From Oscillospiraceae bacterium (GTDB lineage: Bacteria > Bacillota > Clostridia > Oscillospirales > Acutalibacteraceae), in assembly GCA_022763825.1 (NCBI GenBank), contig JALEQX010000065.1, forward strand, positions 1-43,837: a stretch of 43,837 bases of DNA. The letters are read 5' to 3'. Positions 7,810 to 15,658 of the stretch are shown piece after piece. Every line of letters begins with the position of its first letter. Position 1 is the stretch's first letter. The notes under the pieces are model-generated. The model was not told the origin of the DNA, made no database searches, and was given only the letters and a program-made list of their open reading frames with translations. A program made the position numbers and the translations under genes.

Positions 7810-8715
7810 TTAAGCGAGTAATTCGTAAATTTTTATCAGATTTTCTTTTGCGGTTTTATAGTCAATATTTTCGAACAGAAGTTTTGTTGTTACTTCATTG
7901 TAATCTTTTTTAAAGTAATCCTCCGATATGATTTTACCTATTATTTCTTTAATATTTTGGCCGTCCTTAGCCGACGGGCAAGCCGAATCTCGTGAACGTG
8001 TAAGTCTGACATCTTCAAAAAGAGAATAAAACTCATCGTCGAACGTGATTTTCGGCATTAATTTGTAAAGATCATAAAGATGTCTTGACGTTCTGTCTTT
8101 ATTCCCGGTCAGATAATAGTCGCCTGAAGCGAAAATTTTATCTATAAATGTTCTTGTCAAAGTTTGAACTTTGATTTTAAAAGGCTCCAAGCTGTATTTT
8201 ATTATAAGAGGTTCAAGATTTTTTTGTTTTAAAAATCTGTAAATATAAGTATCGGCTTCTTGTATTTCATACGGAAACGGTTTCATAAATACGGCTGTTT
8301 CAATAAATAAATACGGGGTTACGGACATAATATCGTCCGTGTCTTTCGGATATTCGATTTGATATTTATTAAAATAAGTCCGGGTCATAATCTCATGTTC
8401 ATTCACAAGTTTTAATCCCGAATCGGCAATGGATTTCTTAATTGCGGTTTTCAGATTTTTTCGCATTCCCTCCGTCGCTTTGTCCGCGTTGATTCCGATA
8501 TCGATGTCTTCCGAAAACCTGTTAATGATCTTGTAGCATTTTGACAGAGACGTTCCGCCTTTAAAAATGATATCGGGATAGTTTTTGTTTACTTTTTTAA
8601 GAAGCAGCGATACGAAATAATCTTTTTCAACGATAGCCGGTTCAATACCGAATTCGTTTGAAACGGCGGGTATGATATCATTAAAAGCTTCTCTGTCACT
8701 GTGTAAGTTTATCAA
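7810..8715 (-). CDS. abiEii: AbiEii-type nucleotidyltransferase toxin
   Basis: Toxin of a type IV (AbiE) toxin-antitoxin or phage abortive-infection pair, 301 residues. The nucleotidyltransferase core is clear: FKGGTSLSKCYK near residue 52 and FSEDIDIGI near residue 68, the GGTSL...DID pattern of the DUF1814/AbiEii family. AbiEii-like proteins are known to modify RNA, with tRNA as the target in studied relatives; the target here is unknown. The start lies inside the antitoxin gene (20-base overlap), as usual for this system. Base composition is more AT-rich than in the neighbouring operons, and repeat arrays flank the pair, which suggests acquisition by transfer. Confidence 0.9.
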   Translation of the reverse strand: MINLHSDREAFNDIIPAVSNEFGIEPAIVEKDYFVSLLLKKVNKNYPDIIFKGGTSLSKCYKIINRFSEDIDIGINADKATEGMRKNLKTAIKKSIADSGLKLVNEHEIMTRTYFNKYQIEYPKDTDDIMSVTPYLFIETAVFMKPFPYEIQEADTYIYRFLKQKNLEPLIIKYSLEPFKIKVQTLTRTFIDKIFASGDYYLTGNKDRTSRHLYDLYKLMPKITFDDEFYSLFEDVRLTRSRDSACPSAKDGQNIKEIIGKIISEDYFKKDYNEVTTKLLFENIDYKTAKENLIKIYELLA

Positions 8716-9322
8716 TTAACGGACCTCCCAATATCTTTTTTGAAACCGAATCGGGAAAATATACGCAGTATTCTGCGATTGAGGATATTGTTATATTGTT
8801 ATCCTCAATGTATTTTTCAAGATTCTTTATCTCGATTTTATCAAGCGAATTAAAATCTATTAATTTTATAATTTCACAGAATTGAAGTATTTTAAAATTA
8901 GACTCCGTAACGTCCGCCGGAGATTTGCAAAGGTAAACCGGCTGATTTCCTATTTTAATTTTTCTTCCGCGTGTTGATTCGTTGTTCGATATTACGGTAA
9001 CCGTGTTAGGTACTTGGGTTGTAAGGCCGAATGAATTTAACAGGGAAGTTCCTCCGAGATAGCCGAACACCTTGTTTTCATTCTTTATATATTTTTTTTC
9101 AATAACCTTATTTGGGTTTAAAACGGAATCTCCAAGCACTGTTTTTCTCGGAATGTAATAAACTCCCGCGGAGAATCGTTTGAGCTGATTGTTGTCTGTC
9201 ATGGTCTTTATTGCCTTGTCGATCCACGGACGCGAACGTTCGGGGTATATCTTTTCTATATCGCCGACAAGTATCGGCTCGTCCGGATTGAATTTTAATT
9301 TCAATTCGTTAAATATGCTCAT
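8696..9322 (-). CDS. abiEi: AbiEi-family antitoxin (DUF6088-like)
   Basis: Upstream partner of the AbiEii toxin, 208 residues. The N-terminal 60 or so residues (GDIEKIYPERSRPWIDKAIK, then LKRFSAGVYYIPRKT) have the winged-helix pattern seen in AbiEi antitoxins. The middle carries the YLGGTSLLNSFGLTTQ segment and later SNNESTRGRKIKI, both typical of the DUF6088/AbiEi group. Such antitoxins often repress their own operon, and a consensus promoter lies just upstream. The start has AAAGGAGGA about 8 bases before the ATG. The gene overlaps the toxin by 20 bases. Confidence 0.87.
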   Translation of the reverse strand: MSIFNELKLKFNPDEPILVGDIEKIYPERSRPWIDKAIKTMTDNNQLKRFSAGVYYIPRKTVLGDSVLNPNKVIEKKYIKNENKVFGYLGGTSLLNSFGLTTQVPNTVTVISNNESTRGRKIKIGNQPVYLCKSPADVTESNFKILQFCEIIKLIDFNSLDKIEIKNLEKYIEDNNITISSIAEYCVYFPDSVSKKILGGPLIDKLTQ

Positions 9323-9345
9323 GCTTCGATTCCTCCTTTGATTGT

Positions 9346-9374
9346 ATTATATGATATTATACACTCATTGTCAA
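9346..9374 (-). promoter_or_regulatory. Full-consensus promoter of the abiE pair
   Basis: On the minus strand TTGACA (9369-9374) and TATAAT (9346-9351) are exactly 17 bases apart, matching the consensus at every position. Such a strong promoter suggests that repression by the antitoxin keeps the operon down. Confidence 0.8.
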
Positions 9375-9416
9375 GATTTCATACTTTTTTACTGTATATT
9401 TTTTCGGCGGAGTGTG

Positions 9417-9508
9417 AGGCAAGCACATGGTTTACAGCAGAGCAAGGACATGGTTTACAACAGAGCAAGCACATGGTTTACAACATAGCAGGCGCATGAT
9501 TTACACTT
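9417..9508. repeat. 23-bp tandem repeat, four copies
   Basis: Four adjacent units follow the pattern GAGCAAGCACATGGTTTACA plus ACA (9417-9439, 9440-9462, 9463-9485, 9486-9508). The middle two differ at one position; the outer two have diverged. There are no spacers, so this is not CRISPR. Repeated end motifs of this kind occur at the tips of some insertion sequences (for example IS21-type), so it could be a relic of one; that is a guess. Confidence 0.8.
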
Positions 9509-9511
9509 TTG

Positions 9512-9544
9512 CATAAAGAAATAGACCGGTTAAAAACCGGTCTA
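9512..9544 (-). terminator. Terminator of the small lipoprotein gene
   Basis: A 10-bp stem (TAGACCGGTT / AACCGGTCTA) with a 3-base loop at 9522-9544, followed on the minus strand by TTTCTTT. It lies 37 bases after the small lipoprotein stop. Confidence 0.75.
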
Positions 9545-9580
9545 AAGTCTTTACTTATTTAAGTAATATTACCTGTTTGA

Positions 9581-9739
9581 TTAGGTGTTCGACTCAGCTT
9601 CTGCGGTAACAGCTGCGTTGTTGGAAACGTCACCCTTGGTCTTATCGTTATCTGCGGTCTTGCCGTCACATCCAACGAATGCGAAAAGCATAGCACCTGC
9701 AACGATAGCGGAAGAAACTGCCATAACGATCTTCTTCAT
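9581..9739 (-). CDS. Small lipoprotein, 52 residues
   Basis: An ATG at 9739 preceded by a strong GAAAGGAGATAAT site opens a 52-codon frame. The N-terminus MKKIVMAVSSAIVAG is a signal peptide and the lipobox ends FVGC, so the mature protein would be a lipid-anchored 29-residue peptide (Cys24 to Thr52), polar and rich in Asp, Lys and Asn. It has its own terminator directly downstream. The combination of good start site, lipobox and terminator argues that it is real despite its size. No relatives are recognised; possible roles (peptide signal, envelope-bound stub) cannot be told from the sequence. Confidence 0.75.
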   Translation of the reverse strand: MKKIVMAVSSAIVAGAMLFAFVGCDGKTADNDKTKGDVSNNAAVTAEAESNT

Positions 9740-10032
9740 AGTAATATTATCTCCTTTCAAAGTTTACCCTTAACTAAAGATTAATTCTTCGGGTATGTGA
9801 GGTATCGCCTCACTGCGTACATAAATTTACTCCAAATCGCAGTGAAAGTCAAGCGTTAGCAATCATTTGTAACTTTACTGTAATAACTTGTAATAATATC
9901 TCTGTATTGTTTACAAAAAGAATAAAGCAAATTGATTATTTAGTGTATAAAATTACCATACTAAAATTATCATTGTAACCTTTTGTAATAAATTAATTCT
10001 ATAAGTGAAGAATCAATGTAAATTATTATTGG
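9740..10032. other. Divergent intergenic region
   Basis: About 290 AT-rich bases between the small lipoprotein and the InlB-repeat gene. No further coding frame with a start site is visible, and nothing clear is seen beyond the promoter at 10033. Confidence 0.5.
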
Positions 10033-10061
10033 TTGACATGCTTTTTTATATGGTTTATACT
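10033..10061 (+). promoter_or_regulatory. Promoter of the InlB-repeat/dockerin gene
   Basis: TTGACA (10033-10038) and TATACT (10056-10061) with a 17-base spacer, 35 bases upstream of the start codon. Confidence 0.7.
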
Positions 10062-10096
10062 TAAAATGACAATGAATAAAAAAAGGATGTGCCGAT

Positions 10097-11875
10097 TTGA
10101 AAAAAGTATTGTCCGTATTTCTTTGTGTTATAATCGCATTTTCCTGCGGTTTGAGCGTGTTCGCCGATTCGGGCGTAAGGCATATATATTATGATTACGG
10201 ATTTGCTGAGCTTTCGGGAAACCCGGTAAAGAACGAAAACCCCGATTCTTACATTCCGGGCACCCGGCTTGTTTTAAAAGACGCTTCGTGTGACGGCTAT
10301 GTTTTTGAGGGGTGGTACTCCGATCCTTCGTTCTCGGATAAAATCGAGTTCGTGGAGGCTGATTCGGACGCGGATATTTCGCTTTACGCAAAGTGGAGCG
10401 CGGTGAAATATTCGGTAAACTATGTCCTTGTGTCCGACTCTGCTCAGGACGTGAGCAAAATCGTCAATCGTAACCCCGCCTACGGACTGCCGGGCGAGGG
10501 CATCGCACTCAAGGACGCCGTAATAGATGACGACAGCCTGATGTTCGGCGGATGGTATACAGAGCCTGAATTTGAAAACAAAATCGAATCTATACCCAAA
10601 AATCATTCGGGAGACATAACTCTCTGGGCAAAATGGGTTACAGCCGAATATAAAATTACGTACGATACAGGCGTTATCGATTTGTCAAAATACAGCGTTG
10701 ATAATCCCAACAATCCGTTTTATACGTACGGCGAGGATATGATTCTCCTCGACGCGTCGGCTTCGGATGAGGCATATTCGTTTGACGGATGGTATCTTGA
10801 CTCGGAATTTAAAAACAGGATAACGAAAATTGGAGCCGGAACGCACGATGAATTGACGCTTTATGCAAAATGGAGCGAGAACATATATAATATTAATTAT
10901 GTTTTATCCGACGGAAATAAAAATTTTAATGAAAAGTACGTGCAGAATCCGAATCCCGTTACTCGTACCGCAACGGGCGACGTTGCGCTGAGTCCCGCCG
11001 GGTACGATAGGGGAGTATTCGTTTTCGAGGGATGGTTTACCGATAAGGCGATGACGAAAAAAGCAGAATCGATTCCCGCCGGCGAGTGCTCGGACGTAAC
11101 TCTATATGCGAAATGGAGCGAAGCCGTATTTAAAATAAATTATGATTACGGTATTTTAAACAAATATAAAAATACATTAAAAAATGATAATATTACTTCG
11201 TATAAAGCTAATACGAGCTATGAGCTGAAAAGCGTCGAAAAGGACGGCTATGTTTTCAACGGCTGGTTCCTTGATTCCGAATTTAAAACGCAGGTATCTG
11301 CGGTGACCGTCGACATGACGGGAGATAAGACTTTTTACGCTTCGTATACGGAAAAGACGTATTCGATAAATTATGTCGTCACGAACGATAAGTACAGCAT
11401 TAAGGAAACCGACGTTATGCCGAATAATCCCAACGTCCGTACGACGTCGGAGTCTGTCGTGCTGAAAGACCCGGTTCTTGCGAATGCGCTTTATATGTTT
11501 CGCGGATGGTATTCCGACCCCGGTTATACGAAAAAGGTTGAAAGAATCGAGGCGGGGCAGTCGGAAAATATAACTCTGTATGCAAAATGGGTTGAAATAA
11601 TTACGTATATCCCTGTTTGGGGCGATGCGTCGCTTTCCAACGGACTTACATCTTCGGACGCAAGGCTTATATTAAGATATTCCGCAAGACTTGAGCAGTT
11701 TTCCGATACTCAGAAACTCGTATGCGACATAAATAACGACGGCAAAGTTACGGCGTCCGATGCAAGGCTTGCGCTCAGAATATGCGCAAAGCTTGAAAAT
11801 CCCGAGGCGCTCAGGGTGAAATATTCGCTCGGAACGATAACCGCCGAAGAGGGCGAGATTGTCGTTAAAAAATAA
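10097..11875 (+). CDS. Secreted protein with six InlB B-repeats and a C-terminal dockerin-like domain
   Basis: 592 residues, starting at TTG after AAAAGGATG. A signal peptide ends at about residue 23 (SVFADS). Six repeats of about 75-80 residues follow, each with the Listeria-Bacteroides repeat signature GW(Y/F)xDxxF...LYAKW (for example GYVFEGWYSDPSF in the first). The fifth is weaker and ends FYASY. Residues from about 505 form a dockerin type I-like pair of segments, SSDARLILRYSA and DINNDGKVTASDARLALR, the second with a good Ca-binding loop and the first with a degenerate one. There is no LPXTG or membrane anchor, so attachment is presumably through the dockerin or to other proteins. InlB repeats are usually adhesive or structural; the partner is unknown. 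Confidence 0.88.
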   Translation: MKKVLSVFLCVIIAFSCGLSVFADSGVRHIYYDYGFAELSGNPVKNENPDSYIPGTRLVLKDASCDGYVFEGWYSDPSFSDKIEFVEADSDADISLYAKWSAVKYSVNYVLVSDSAQDVSKIVNRNPAYGLPGEGIALKDAVIDDDSLMFGGWYTEPEFENKIESIPKNHSGDITLWAKWVTAEYKITYDTGVIDLSKYSVDNPNNPFYTYGEDMILLDASASDEAYSFDGWYLDSEFKNRITKIGAGTHDELTLYAKWSENIYNINYVLSDGNKNFNEKYVQNPNPVTRTATGDVALSPAGYDRGVFVFEGWFTDKAMTKKAESIPAGECSDVTLYAKWSEAVFKINYDYGILNKYKNTLKNDNITSYKANTSYELKSVEKDGYVFNGWFLDSEFKTQVSAVTVDMTGDKTFYASYTEKTYSINYVVTNDKYSIKETDVMPNNPNVRTTSESVVLKDPVLANALYMFRGWYSDPGYTKKVERIEAGQSENITLYAKWVEIITYIPVWGDASLSNGLTSSDARLILRYSARLEQFSDTQKLVCDINNDGKVTASDARLALRICAKLENPEALRVKYSLGTITAEEGEIVVKK

Positions 11876-11956
11876 ACAAACAAAAACCTTGCTTTTTACG
11901 GCAATTGAGTGTAAAATTAATTGAGCGAATAACAAAAAGAAAGTGTGTTAAGAATT

Positions 11957-12529
11957 ATGGAAAAATTTATAGTTGAAACATCCGCAAGACACGTACACGT
12001 TTCCAAGGAAGACCTTGAAATCCTTTTCGGCAAGGGATATGAGCTTACCCCTAAAAAGAATCTTTCTCAGCCCGGTCAGTTTGCCTGCACAGAGAGAGTT
12101 GCCGTTGTAGGTCCCAAGAGCAGTTTCCCCGCTGTTTCGATTCTCGGCCCTGTACGTCCCGCAACTCAGGTTGAGATTTCCGCTTCGGACGCGCGTTCAA
12201 TCGGCGTTTCGGCTCCTATCAGAGAGTCCGGCGATATCGAGGGCTCAGGCGCATGCAAGATTGTAGGTCCCTGCGGTGAGATTGAGATTGACAAGGGCGT
12301 TATCGTAGCAAAGAGACATATTCACATGACTCCTGCCGACGCAGAGAAATACGGAGTTAAGGATAAGGATATCGTAAGCGTTAAACTCGATACTGCCGAC
12401 AGAAGCCTTATTTTCGGCGACGTTGTAGTAAGAGTAAGCGAGAAATTCGCGCTCGCAATGCACATCGATACCGACGAGTCGAACGCGGCTATGGCTGTAC
12501 CCGGAACGATGGGCGAAATCGTTAAATAA
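11957..12529 (+). CDS. pduL: PduL-type phosphate acyltransferase
   Basis: Transfers an acyl group between CoA and phosphate (acetyl- or propanoyl-CoA to the acyl phosphate). The protein of 190 residues contains two copies of the PTAC core: SARHVHVSKEDLEILFG near the start, LSQPGQFACTE, and later AKRHIHMTPADAEKYG. The paired His motifs (RHVHV, RHIHM) are the known zinc ligands. A longer frame starts with GTG at 11945, but family members begin close to the ATG at 11957. No microcompartment shell or propanediol genes lie nearby, so it may act as an ordinary phosphotransacetylase with an acetate kinase elsewhere. The upstream Shine-Dalgarno site is weak. Confidence 0.9.
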   Translation: MEKFIVETSARHVHVSKEDLEILFGKGYELTPKKNLSQPGQFACTERVAVVGPKSSFPAVSILGPVRPATQVEISASDARSIGVSAPIRESGDIEGSGACKIVGPCGEIEIDKGVIVAKRHIHMTPADAEKYGVKDKDIVSVKLDTADRSLIFGDVVVRVSEKFALAMHIDTDESNAAMAVPGTMGEIVK

Positions 12530-12550
12530 TTGAATCAATAAAATAAATAA

Positions 12551-12581
12551 GGAAGTCTGCTTTTGCGCGGACTTCCTTTTT
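12551..12581. terminator. Terminator between pduL and the convergent proBA operon
   Basis: A 10-bp stem (GGAAGTCTGC / GCGGACTTCC, one G-U) with a 6-base loop and a TTTTT tail on the plus strand. The A-rich left side lets it work on the minus strand too. Confidence 0.85.
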
Positions 12582-12595
12582 ATTTGTATTGGATT

Positions 12596-13417
12596 TTATT
12601 TTGTAATTGCCTCGTTCAATGGTGCGTTGACGGTGTCGGGCGCGGACGATGCGGACTGGATTGCCGATATATAATAATTTCCGCTTCTTTCGAGCAGTGT
12701 TATTTTTAAATACTTATCCGCTCCGGGTGTTATCATATTGCCGTTTTTGTCCGTTTCCCAGCTGTCGTAGCTTATCATTCCGACCGTTATAACAACCGAA
12801 CTTCTCTCCTGTTTTACTTCCGTTATGCTCGGCGTGTATATCGGCGTAATAGCCGTCAGCGGAATTTTATAGACTTTATTAGTCTTGTCGTATGTGAATT
12901 CGTATCCGTAACCCTCGACGGTTTTGTGCTCGGGTTTAATTTCGTCTGAGAAAAACTTTGTAAAAGCCGATTCAACATCGGAGTCGGGAATGAGCATATA
13001 TCCGTCGTCGTATTTGTACGTGTCGGGCGCCGTATCGCTGTCGACGAGCGACCACAGCGCGATGTTTAACAGGTCGTTCATATCGGCGCCGGAAATATCG
13101 TCGAACGTCTCCGGGTCGATTGCCGCGACGGGGATTACAAAGTCGTTATACTGTGAATAATCCTTTTTTATAAATTTGTCGTTTATAAATCCGACCGCGT
13201 AATAAACGGAAAATGCAAGTCCCGCGAGTGCGAATATTATAATTATTAATCCGGCGGCAAAGGAACCCTTGCCGATTCGTTTTGATTTCGGCGAATCGTT
13301 TTCCGATTTTAATGACCGGATTTCGGTACGGACTTCACCCTCCGCGTTTTCTTTTTTTAACTCGGCGGGTATGTCCTCTTTTTTTATTTTTAATCTTTTG
13401 GGTCTACGTTCTTTCAA
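12596..13417 (-). CDS. Bitopic membrane protein of unknown function linked to proBA
   Basis: About 273 residues. A very basic N-terminal cytoplasmic part (KERRPKRLKIKKEDIP and more Lys/Arg up to about residue 50) is followed by one membrane helix (SFAAGLIIIIFALAGLAFSV, about residues 52-75) and an extracellular domain of some 190 residues rich in Asp, Tyr and Ile. I do not recognise the domain. A GTG start at 13426 is possible, but the TTG at 13417 lies 6 bases after GAGGTG whereas the GTG overlaps that site, so the TTG is preferred. The gene follows proA by about ten bases, so it is probably cotranscribed; a link to proline synthesis is not implied by its sequence. Confidence 0.72.
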   Translation of the reverse strand: MKERRPKRLKIKKEDIPAELKKENAEGEVRTEIRSLKSENDSPKSKRIGKGSFAAGLIIIIFALAGLAFSVYYAVGFINDKFIKKDYSQYNDFVIPVAAIDPETFDDISGADMNDLLNIALWSLVDSDTAPDTYKYDDGYMLIPDSDVESAFTKFFSDEIKPEHKTVEGYGYEFTYDKTNKVYKIPLTAITPIYTPSITEVKQERSSVVITVGMISYDSWETDKNGNMITPGADKYLKITLLERSGNYYISAIQSASSAPDTVNAPLNEAITK

Positions 13418-13427
13418 AATACGCACC

Positions 13428-14690
13428 TCATCTGATTTGTCCGTTTCCTCTGATAACGAATTTGTTTGTTGTCAGCTTGTCAAGACCTATGGGACCTCTT
13501 GCGTGGAGCTTCTGAGTCGAAATGCCTATCTCCGCGCCGAGACCGAACTGTCCTCCGTCGGTAAAACGCGTGCTTGCGTTTACGTAAACGGCGGCGGAGT
13601 TTACTTCGTTTAAGAATTTTTCAGCCTCGGAGTAATCCTCGGTTATAATGCACTCGCTGTGACCGGTCGAGTACTTTGCAATATGCGCTATTGCCTCGTC
13701 CGTATTGTTTACCGTTTTTATGCTGATTTTATAGTCAAGATATTCTTTACCCCAGTCGTCGTCCGAGGCGGGGAGAATGCCGTCTGTTACGGAGCATGCC
13801 GTTTCGTCGCCGTATATTATAACGTTTTTCTCGTCAAGTTTTTTCTTTATTACGGGAAGCGCTTTTTTTATGATATCCTTGTGAATAACGAGACTTTCGC
13901 ACGCGTTGCACACGGACGGACGGGAAGTTTTTGCATTAAAAATAATGTCCGCCGCCATGTTTATATCCGCCTTTTTATCAACGTAAATATGGCAGTTGCC
14001 CGCGCCTGTTTCAATAACGGGAACACTCGCGTTTTCAACGACGGCTTTTATAAGTCTTGCGCTTCCTCTGGGGATAAGCACGTCGACGAATTCGTTTAAC
14101 TTCATAAGTGAGGCTGTTATCTCATGGTCGTTGTTGTCAATGAGCTGAACCGCGTTTTTGTCAAATCCTGCTTCATCAAGAGCTTCTCGCATGGAGTCGG
14201 CGATTGCTTTATTTGAATTAAAAGCCTCTTTACCGCCCTTTAATATAACCGCGTTGCCCGACTTGAGACAGAGCACGGCGGCGTCGGCTGTGACGTTGGG
14301 ACGGGCTTCATATATCATTGCGATAACGCCGAGAGGCACGCTTATCTGCTCTATTTTCATTCCGTTTTCGCTCGTGTAGCCCGACAGCACCTTGCCGACG
14401 GGGTCGGGCAGACTTACTACCTCGAGAACGGCGGAAGCGATTGAATTTATACGCTCTTTTGTAAGCGCAAGACGGTCGAGCATAGCCTCGCTCATTCCGT
14501 TTTCCCTTGCCCTTTGTAAATCCAAAGCGTTGGCTTTCAGGATTATATCCCTATTTTCAATAAGTTTTTCCGATATTTTTTTAAGAGCCTGATTTTTTTC
14601 TCCGGTTTTCTTTTTTGCAGCCGAAACCGAAGCCTTTTTTGCGTTTGAGCCTATTTTATTAAGATACTCGTTTATTTGAGTCTGAGTCAT
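13428..14690 (-). CDS. proA: Gamma-glutamyl phosphate reductase
   Basis: Second step of proline synthesis: NADPH reduction of gamma-glutamyl phosphate to glutamate semialdehyde, in the cytosol. The 420-residue length is typical. Landmarks of this aldehyde-dehydrogenase relative are present: MIYEARPNVTADAAVLCLKS, LIPRGSARLI, VIETGAGNCHIYVD, and the catalytic cysteine in RPSVCNACE. The C-terminus has STRFTDGGQFGLGAEIGIST and HARGPIGL, also typical. The start is 4 bases after the proB stop, with AAAGG inside the end of proB. Confidence 0.96.
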   Translation of the reverse strand: MTQTQINEYLNKIGSNAKKASVSAAKKKTGEKNQALKKISEKLIENRDIILKANALDLQRARENGMSEAMLDRLALTKERINSIASAVLEVVSLPDPVGKVLSGYTSENGMKIEQISVPLGVIAMIYEARPNVTADAAVLCLKSGNAVILKGGKEAFNSNKAIADSMREALDEAGFDKNAVQLIDNNDHEITASLMKLNEFVDVLIPRGSARLIKAVVENASVPVIETGAGNCHIYVDKKADINMAADIIFNAKTSRPSVCNACESLVIHKDIIKKALPVIKKKLDEKNVIIYGDETACSVTDGILPASDDDWGKEYLDYKISIKTVNNTDEAIAHIAKYSTGHSECIITEDYSEAEKFLNEVNSAAVYVNASTRFTDGGQFGLGAEIGISTQKLHARGPIGLDKLTTNKFVIRGNGQIR

Positions 14691-14694
14691 AATA

Positions 14695-15480
14695 TCAGCC
14701 TTTCGTAAATCTTGTGCCGATTTGATGTCCGTCGATAAGTTTGTAAATATCGGTCGGGTCCGAGCCGTTCATTATAACGGTCTCAATGCCGGCGTTCCCG
14801 GCTATCTGTGCGGCGTGAAGTTTTGTAACCATTCCGCCTGTACCGCGCTTTGTTCCCGCTCCGCCCGCGATTGCGAACGTCTCGTCGGTTATCTCTTTGA
14901 CGACGGGAATTAAAACAGCGTCGTCGTCGGTCATGGGGTTTGCGCTGAACAGTCCGTCGATATCCGAGAGAATAACGAGCAGATCCGCGCCTATGAGCTT
15001 AGCAACAATCGCCGAAAGACTGTCGTTGTCGCCGTATACTATTTCCTCAACGGCAACTGAATCATTTTCGTTTATAATCGGGATAACTCCGTAGTTCAGC
15101 ATTCTGTCGAACGAGTTTATGAGATTCTGCCGTCTGTCGTCGCTGTCGACGTCGCTTTTTGTTATAAGAAGCTGACCGACGGTGTGCGAGTATTCCGAGA
15201 ACAGTTTGTCGTACATAAACATCAGTTCGCACTGACCTACGCATGCGACTGCCTGTCTTGACGGAGTGTCGGCGGGCTTTTCCTTAAGCCCGAGTTTGCC
15301 CACGCCTACTGCGATGGCGCCCGAGGATACGAGCACGACCTCCTTGCCCTGATTTTCGAGGTCGGACAGCACGCTTGCGAGCTTTGCCATGCGTCTTATG
15401 TTTATTTTACCCGTGTTGTACGTAAGAGTCGACGTTCCGACTTTGAATACAATACGTTTTGCGTTTTTTATGTCAGTCAT
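14695..15480 (-). CDS. proB: Glutamate 5-kinase, short form without PUA domain
   Basis: First step of proline synthesis: ATP-dependent phosphorylation of glutamate. The amino acid kinase domain is complete (VFKVGTSTLTY, VLVSSGAIAVGVGKLG, PIINENDSVAVEEIVYGDND, GTGGMVTKLHAA). At 261 residues it ends right after this domain, so the C-terminal PUA domain of the roughly 370-residue Escherichia and Bacillus enzymes is missing. Short forms are known. Since the PUA domain influences regulation in the long enzyme, proline control may differ here. The start has CGGAGAAT upstream, and the gene heads an operon with proA. Confidence 0.95.
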   Translation of the reverse strand: MTDIKNAKRIVFKVGTSTLTYNTGKINIRRMAKLASVLSDLENQGKEVVLVSSGAIAVGVGKLGLKEKPADTPSRQAVACVGQCELMFMYDKLFSEYSHTVGQLLITKSDVDSDDRRQNLINSFDRMLNYGVIPIINENDSVAVEEIVYGDNDSLSAIVAKLIGADLLVILSDIDGLFSANPMTDDDAVLIPVVKEITDETFAIAGGAGTKRGTGGMVTKLHAAQIAGNAGIETVIMNGSDPTDIYKLIDGHQIGTRFTKG

Positions 15481-15512
15481 ATATTATTCTCCGAAATATT
15501 TAATTAAAATAT

Positions 15513-15541
15513 ATTGTAACATAAGAAAAAGATGAAGTAAA
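15513..15541 (-). promoter_or_regulatory. Promoter of proBA
   Basis: On the minus strand TTTACT (15536-15541) and TACAAT (15513-15518) are 17 bases apart, 32 bases upstream of the proB start. Confidence 0.5.
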
Positions 15542-15595
15542 TATTTATAAAAATTATTTTTAAACAATTTATAATAAGTTTTTGTCAAAACTCTA

Positions 15596-15624
15596 TTGTT
15601 TTTAATAGGATAAAAAGTTATAAT
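15596..15624 (+). promoter_or_regulatory. Promoter of the mre operon
   Basis: TTGTTT (15596-15601) and TATAAT (15619-15624), 17 bases apart, 34 bases upstream of the mreB start. It is divergent from the proB promoter. Confidence 0.5.
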
Positions 15625-15658
15625 AAAATGAAATAATGTTGTGAAAGGATGCACATAC

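Noticed and set aside
7516..7821. Two overlapping plus-strand frames with repeated peptide segments
   Set aside because: They are translations of the 112-bp DNA repeat in different frames and have no start site.
9417..9508. Possible CRISPR array
   Set aside because: The 23-bp units are directly adjacent with no variable spacers and there are no cas genes in the window. The same holds for the 13-bp array at 27458.
13659..14099. A 146-codon plus-strand frame opposite proA
   Set aside because: Shadow of proA; no ribosome-binding site and no recognisable protein.
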